Positions 60,093 through 64,000 of a DNA stretch of 64,000 bases are shown here, in pieces. Position 1 is the first letter of the stretch. Each line of letters begins with the position of its first letter. This stretch comes from Brachybacterium nesterenkovii. GTDB taxonomy: Bacteria; Actinomycetota; Actinomycetes; Actinomycetales; Dermabacteraceae. The translations under genes and the position numbers were made by a program. The stretch covers positions 1-64,000 of the forward strand of contig NZ_FWFG01000064.1 of the NCBI RefSeq assembly GCF_900163655.1, written 5' to 3'. The notes beneath the pieces are model-generated. The model was not told where the DNA came from, did not search any database, and saw only the letters and a program-made list of their open reading frames with translations.

Positions 60093-61439
60093 ATGACCTC
60101 GACGAACGCTCCCTCCCCGTCCTCGGCGTCCGCCGGCCCCACCGCGCAGGTCCGCCGCGCGCGCTGGGCGGTCTCGCTCGTCTTCCTCCTCAACGGCATG
60201 TCGTTCTGCGCGATCCTGCCCCGCTATCCCGAGCTCGTCGAGGCCATCGGCCTGAGCAACTCCGCCTTCGGCCTGGCCGTCGGCATCGGCCCGATCGGCG
60301 GACTGCTGGCCGGGCTCGGCGCCGCCGGACTCATGCGGCGCCTCGGCTCGGCCCGCGCGGCCGTCGCCTTCCAGGTGGTCGCGAGCACCGCCCACCTGCT
60401 CGTCTACACGGCGCAGTCATGGCTGTGGCTCACCGCGACGCTGCTGCTGGCGATGGCCGCCGACGCGATCACCGACATCTCGATGAACGCCCACGGCATG
60501 CGGGTCGAGCGCCGCTACCGCCGCTCCATCATGAACTCCTACCACGGGTGGTGGTCCCTGGGCGCGGCCGCCGGCGGACTGCTGGGCGCGGCCTGCGGTC
60601 AGCTCGGCGTCCCGCTGTGGATCCAGGGCCTGTTCGGCCTGGTCGTCTTCGGGGCGCTCGCGCTGGTGGCGGGGACGGCGATGCTCCCCGGGCATGACAC
60701 GAGCGAGCGCGAGGAGCGTGCCGCCGAGCTCGCCGCGAGCGGCCCCGCTGCGGGCTCCGCCGCCGAAGTGCCCTCCGCCGAGCTCCCCGGTGCGGCGGTC
60801 TCCGGCCCGGCGGGTGACGACGCGTCGCAGGGGGCGCCCGTCCGCGGCCGCTGGTCCCTCGCGCCGCGGACGCTGGGCATGCTCGCGGCCCTGGGCATGG
60901 TCCTCGTCTTCGCGGGCTCGACCGAGGACGCGGGCGGCACGTGGAGCGCCCTGTTCATGCGCTCGACCTTCGAGGTCGGCCCCTTCGTCGCGGGCCTCGC
61001 CTTCGTGTCGCTGCAGGGCGCGCAGATGATCGGCCGCTTCACCGGCGACGCCGTCGTCGACCGCCTGGGGGACCGCATGACGGCCCGCATCGGCGCCGTC
61101 CTCTCCGCGCTCGGCATGGCGTTCGCGCTGCTGGTCCCGCACCCTGTCACGGCGATGATCGGCTTCGCGCTGGCCGGCTGGGGCATCGCGACGCTGTTCC
61201 CCGCGGCCTTCCGCGCCGCGGACGACATGGAGGGCGTGATGCCGGGCGTCGGGATCACCGTCGTCGGCTGGCTCGCCCGCCTGGGCTTCTTCCTCGCGCC
61301 CCCGATCGTCGGGGCGCTCGCCGACGCGATCACGCTGCGCTACGCGCTGTGGCTGATGCCGCTGTACGCCGCCGGGATCCTGCTGTTCTCCGGCGTCCTG
61401 GGGGGCCGTCGGACCGACCGGCACGGACCCGCCGCCTGA
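60093..61439 (+). CDS. MFS transporter
   Basis: A 448-residue transporter with twelve membrane helices. The N-terminal half begins VSLVFLLNGMSFCAILPRYPELVEAIGLSN, the pattern of the YbjJ-like MFS group, with DITDISMNAHGMRVERRYRRSIMNSYHGWWSLGA in helices 4-5. A disordered Ala/Gly/Ser insert of about 50 residues joins the halves. The C half has a matching GDAVVDRLGDRMTARIGAV loop. The ATG at 60093 is preceded by GTGGGAGGATC. Substrate unknown; drugs, sugars or nucleosides are all possible. Confidence 0.9.
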   Translation: MTSTNAPSPSSASAGPTAQVRRARWAVSLVFLLNGMSFCAILPRYPELVEAIGLSNSAFGLAVGIGPIGGLLAGLGAAGLMRRLGSARAAVAFQVVASTAHLLVYTAQSWLWLTATLLLAMAADAITDISMNAHGMRVERRYRRSIMNSYHGWWSLGAAAGGLLGAACGQLGVPLWIQGLFGLVVFGALALVAGTAMLPGHDTSEREERAAELAASGPAAGSAAEVPSAELPGAAVSGPAGDDASQGAPVRGRWSLAPRTLGMLAALGMVLVFAGSTEDAGGTWSALFMRSTFEVGPFVAGLAFVSLQGAQMIGRFTGDAVVDRLGDRMTARIGAVLSALGMAFALLVPHPVTAMIGFALAGWGIATLFPAAFRAADDMEGVMPGVGITVVGWLARLGFFLAPPIVGALADAITLRYALWLMPLYAAGILLFSGVLGGRRTDRHGPAA

Positions 61440-61475
61440 CGCACGGCCCCGTCGTCCGACGGCCCGGCGCGCGGC

Positions 61476-62093
61476 TCAGAAGCGGCTCGCGTCTCCTGCG
61501 CCCTCCCGGGCGATCACGACGTCGCCACCGGTCAGGTCGACCACCGTCGTGGGCTCGGTGCCCACGTCGCCCGCGTCGATGACGGCGTCGACCTGGGTGC
61601 CCAGCAGGTCGTTCACGATCCAGCCCTCGGTGGGCGGGTCCTCGAGGTCCGGCAGCAGCAGCGTCGAGGACACCAGCGGCTCGCCCACCTCCTCCAGCAG
61701 GGCCCGCGTGACCCGATGGTCGGGGATCCGCACCCCCACCGTGTGCTTCTTGGGGTGGGCCATGCGGCGCGGGACCTCGCGCGTGGCCGGGAGGATGAAC
61801 GTGTACGGGCCCGGCGTCGCGCTCTTGACCATCCGGAACACCGGATTGGACACGACGACGAACTGGGAGAGCTGCGAGAAGTCGGCGCACACGAGGGTGA
61901 AGTGGTGGTCCTTGCCCACCTGCCGCAGGCGCCGGATCCGCTCGAGCCCGTCGGGCGCGTCGAGCAGGCAGCCCAGCGCGTAGCACGAGTCCGTCGGGTA
62001 CGCGATGAGGCCGCCGTCGCGCAGGATCGCCGTGGCCTGGGCGATGAGCCGGGGCTGCGGATCGACCGGGTGGATGTCGAGGTAGCGCGCCAT
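61476..62093 (-). CDS. YciO/Sua5 family protein (L-threonylcarbamoyladenylate synthase type)
   Basis: A 205-residue member of the Sua5/YciO/YrdC family. It has GGLIAYPTDSCYALGCLLDA (about 27-46), RQVGKDHHFTLVCADFSQLSQF, ATPGPYTFILPATREVPRRM and VGVRIPDHRVTRALLEEVGEPLVSS, matching the YciO branch more closely than classical TsaC. The enzyme class makes threonylcarbamoyl-AMP for tRNA t6A; YciO itself has weak or uncertain activity. The ATG at 62093 begins MARYLDIHP, the normal YciO N-terminus. Downstream of the AMP-binding gene on the same strand with a 34-base gap. Confidence 0.92.
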   Translation of the reverse strand: MARYLDIHPVDPQPRLIAQATAILRDGGLIAYPTDSCYALGCLLDAPDGLERIRRLRQVGKDHHFTLVCADFSQLSQFVVVSNPVFRMVKSATPGPYTFILPATREVPRRMAHPKKHTVGVRIPDHRVTRALLEEVGEPLVSSTLLLPDLEDPPTEGWIVNDLLGTQVDAVIDAGDVGTEPTTVVDLTGGDVVIAREGAGDASRF

Positions 62094-62127
62094 GGAACGA
62101 TGCTACTGCGGTGCTGCTGCGGTCGCG

Positions 62128-63735
62128 TCACGCGGCCCCGGGCGCCTCCGTCCCGCGGACGGGTCCGGGAGCGATGTCGATGCGGCGCGGCACCTTCACG
62201 GGGGCGACGCGGGAAGCGACGAAGCGCTCGAGCTCCTCGGCGGTGCAGGTGGAGCCGGCGCGCAGGGCGACGCGGGCGCGGACCTCCTGCCCGCCGTCGG
62301 GCAGGTCCTCGCCGGTGATGACGGCGTCGGAGACGTCCGGGTGGCCCAGCAGCGCCGCGGCCACCTCGCGCGGGGAGACGGTGCGGCCGTCGGGCGCGTT
62401 GATCCGCGAACGGGAGGAGGCGAGCAGCTCGAGCTCCCCGTCGGGGCGCGGCGCGACCTGCGCCCCGGTGCGGACCCAGCCGTCGCCGGAGAGGACGTGC
62501 GCGGTCTCGTCGGGCCGGTTCCAGTAGCCGTGGAACACCTGGGGTCCGGCGACGCGCAGCTCGCGGTCGACGACGTCGGTCTGCACACCGTCGAGCGGGC
62601 GGCACAGCGGCCGTCCGTGCGCCGTGTCGAAGACCCCGGCGAAGGAGATGCCGCACTCCGGGCGGGCGTCGACGACGACGGCCTCGCGCCCGGTGAGGCG
62701 GTCGAGGCGGCGGACGACCTCGGGGGAGCTGCCGTCCAGCAGGGTGAGGGTCCGCGGGACCCGGGAGAGGTCGGCGGCGCATGCCGGAGAGGACAGCGCG
62801 GCCCCCAGGAGGACCGGCGCGGGGCCGCACAGGACCTCGGGGCGCGTCCGGCGCACGGCGGGCAGCACGTCATCGGGCCGCGGGGCGAGCACCACGGTGC
62901 GGCCCTCGCACAGCGGCGCCAGCGCGGCCAGCAGCACCCCGGCGACCTCGTGCAGCGCGACGGTCGCGACGACGGGCCCGGGCGCCTCGGCGTCCTCCGC
63001 CCACAACCGGGTGAGCCGCCGCGCGCTCTCGAGGAGGTTCTCGTGCGTGAGCATCGCCCCGAGGACCTCGCCGTCCGGGCCCGTCGTGTACTGCAGCAGC
63101 GCGAGATCATGCGGCCCGGGACGCGGATGCGAGGCGTCCAGGGGGCACGAGGCCATGACGATCGACCAGGGGATCGTGCGGTCGAGCACGCGAGGCCGCG
63201 GGTGCTGGCGCGCGCGCAGCCGCAGCGAGACGGGCCGCGGCCGCAGGCGGACGGCGCTGCGCAGCTGCTCGCGCACGGCCGACTGCACCGCGGAGCGGAC
63301 CATGTCGCGGGCGCTGCGGGGCGGGTCGACGGCGACCACGGCCTTCGGATGGACGTCGCGCGGCAGATCCCGGATGGCCCCCAGGGCGGAGCGGTCGGCG
63401 ATCGTCAGCACGGGGGAGTGGTCCTCGAACACGCGACGCAGCTCGCGGGAGGTGGACTCGGGGTCGTGCGGGACGGCGATGGCGCCGATGCGCCAGATCG
63501 CGTGGACGGCGACCACGGCCTCCGGATGGAGGGCGCAGACGAGGGCGACGCGCTGGCCGGGGCGGACGCCGAGGTCGATAAGCCCCTGGGCGAGGCGGTC
63601 GACGTCCTCGAGCAGCCGCGTGCAGGTGCGGCGCCGGCCGCGGTGGTCCACGCAGGTCTCCTGCGCGCGGCGCTCGGCCGTCTGCGCGAGGAGCTCGGGG
63701 ATGCTCCCGGGGCGGGAGCCGGCGTCAACAGGCAT
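62128..63735 (-). CDS. Degenerate AMP-binding (acyl-CoA synthetase-like) protein
   Basis: A 535-residue protein with the fold of AMP-dependent synthetases but with damaged active-site motifs. The ATP loop, normally YTSGTTGxPKGV, reads LLQYTTGPDGEVLGAMLTHENL; the adenosine-binding TGD reads RTGAQVA; and the C-terminal catalytic lysine (PRTxxGKIxR) is missing from PRRIDIAPGPVRGTEAPGAA. Length and domain order are otherwise normal (DHRGRRRTCTRLLEDVDRLAQGL at the start, CGISFAGVFD, then the C-terminal domain). It may bind rather than activate a ligand, or be decaying. The ATG at 63735 is assumed; GTG at 63753 is an alternative. Confidence 0.78.
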   Translation of the reverse strand: MPVDAGSRPGSIPELLAQTAERRAQETCVDHRGRRRTCTRLLEDVDRLAQGLIDLGVRPGQRVALVCALHPEAVVAVHAIWRIGAIAVPHDPESTSRELRRVFEDHSPVLTIADRSALGAIRDLPRDVHPKAVVAVDPPRSARDMVRSAVQSAVREQLRSAVRLRPRPVSLRLRARQHPRPRVLDRTIPWSIVMASCPLDASHPRPGPHDLALLQYTTGPDGEVLGAMLTHENLLESARRLTRLWAEDAEAPGPVVATVALHEVAGVLLAALAPLCEGRTVVLAPRPDDVLPAVRRTRPEVLCGPAPVLLGAALSSPACAADLSRVPRTLTLLDGSSPEVVRRLDRLTGREAVVVDARPECGISFAGVFDTAHGRPLCRPLDGVQTDVVDRELRVAGPQVFHGYWNRPDETAHVLSGDGWVRTGAQVAPRPDGELELLASSRSRINAPDGRTVSPREVAAALLGHPDVSDAVITGEDLPDGGQEVRARVALRAGSTCTAEELERFVASRVAPVKVPRRIDIAPGPVRGTEAPGAA

Positions 63736-63776
63736 GGACGGGATCGTAGGCACGTCCCCTGGGACGAACCTCAGCG

Positions 63777-63850
63777 CCGACCGTGCGTCGTGCGTGGTGC
63801 GTCCTGCGTGGTGCGGTGCGCTGGCCGTGCGCCGTGCGCCGTGCGCGGGG
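63777..63850 (+). repeat. Short GTGCG-rich simple repeat
   Basis: Degenerate repeats of CGTGCGTGGTGCG and CCGTGCG type fill most of the gap before the AMP-binding gene. No gene, promoter or hairpin is evident. Confidence 0.5.
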
Positions 63851-63859
63851 CGGGGCGGC

Positions 63860-64000
63860 TCAGGCGACGACGACGAACTCGCGCCCGACCCACTTCGTCC
63901 GCCGGACGCGGACGACGGCGCTGATCGGCAGCGGACCGAGGATGTGCGGGTACGTCTCGTCGGCCTCGTCCCCGTCGGTGCCGGGCTCGAACTCGACGTG
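63860..64000 (-). CDS. DUF952 family protein, C-terminal part only
   Basis: The last 46 codons of a gene that begins beyond the right edge. The translation includes ETYPHILGPLPISAVVRVRR, matching the conserved FPHxYGPLPLxAVVxV end of DUF952 proteins, small actinobacterial and proteobacterial proteins of about 110 residues with a glutathione-S-transferase-like neighbourhood in some genomes and unknown function. An odd VGREFVVVA tail follows. The region between it and the AMP-binding gene (63754-63859) is a low-complexity GTGCG-rich stretch. Confidence 0.8.
   Translation of the reverse strand, partial: HVEFEPGTDGDEADETYPHILGPLPISAVVRVRRTKWVGREFVVVA

Overview
The window is high-GC DNA (estimated above 70% by eye) from an actinomycete. 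Supporting signs are GTG/TTG starts, a dnaK-grpE-dnaJ-hspR operon with HAIR-type operators, and MshA-like and MshB-like proteins of mycothiol synthesis. Two ATP-grasp proteins resemble the D-aspartate ligases that build peptidoglycan cross-bridges. Together these suggest Dermabacteraceae, perhaps Brachybacterium; the genus is inference. Every intact coding sequence I could check ends in TGA. I saw no tRNA, rRNA, CRISPR array, insertion sequence or prophage.

Layout. 1-7090: scrap of an M13 peptidase, a membrane protein, an ADP-ribosylglycohydrolase, an endonuclease/exonuclease/phosphatase protein, a large GH2 beta-galactosidase and a DUF4184 membrane protein. 7154-10692: a two-gene operon in which a tandem-GNAT protein is fused to an MshA-like glycosyltransferase and followed by an MshB-like deacetylase. 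10791-17461: methyltransferase, DUF2087 protein, secreted metalloprotease, small hypothetical, M19 dipeptidase plus CoA-transferase, DUF2200 and RDD proteins. 17537-22075: DnaK operon with its regulator. 22296-24431: a BCCT transporter broken by an in-frame TAG, followed by 489 bases of palindromes and tandem repeats.

24921-30762: a glycolipid-anchor glycosyltransferase pair (LafA/LafB-like), a PEBP-family protein and two tandem D-aspartate-ligase-like ATP-grasp enzymes, all probably envelope related except the PEBP protein. 30799-37714: an alpha-glucoside operon (binding lipoprotein, two permeases, a YesL-like protein, GH13 glucosidase) with a divergent LacI-type regulator and candidate operators between. 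37808-45947: trpS, a DUF5129 protein, cysK-cysE, sirtuin plus aldo/keto reductase, arginine deiminase and a GNAT protein. 46127-50861: glycine cleavage genes gcvT-gcvH-gcvP.

50988-56516 is a decaying stretch: a MetE-like gene with an in-frame TAG, a DUF3592 protein, a radical SAM/SPASM protein, a 57-codon remnant, an ABC ATPase that has lost its Walker A half, and the matching permease. 56761-64000: DUF2249, GNAT, class I glutamine amidotransferase, small membrane protein, DeoD, MFS transporter, YciO-type protein, a degenerate AMP-binding protein and the end of a DUF952 protein.

Most convergent gene pairs are separated by long near-perfect hairpins (16-23 bp stems) that probably act as bidirectional terminators. 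Five genes are truncated or interrupted, so either this strain is losing genes or the assembly carries errors. The clearest candidates for new biology are the GNAT-GNAT-MshA fusion and the paired ATP-grasp cross-bridge ligases.
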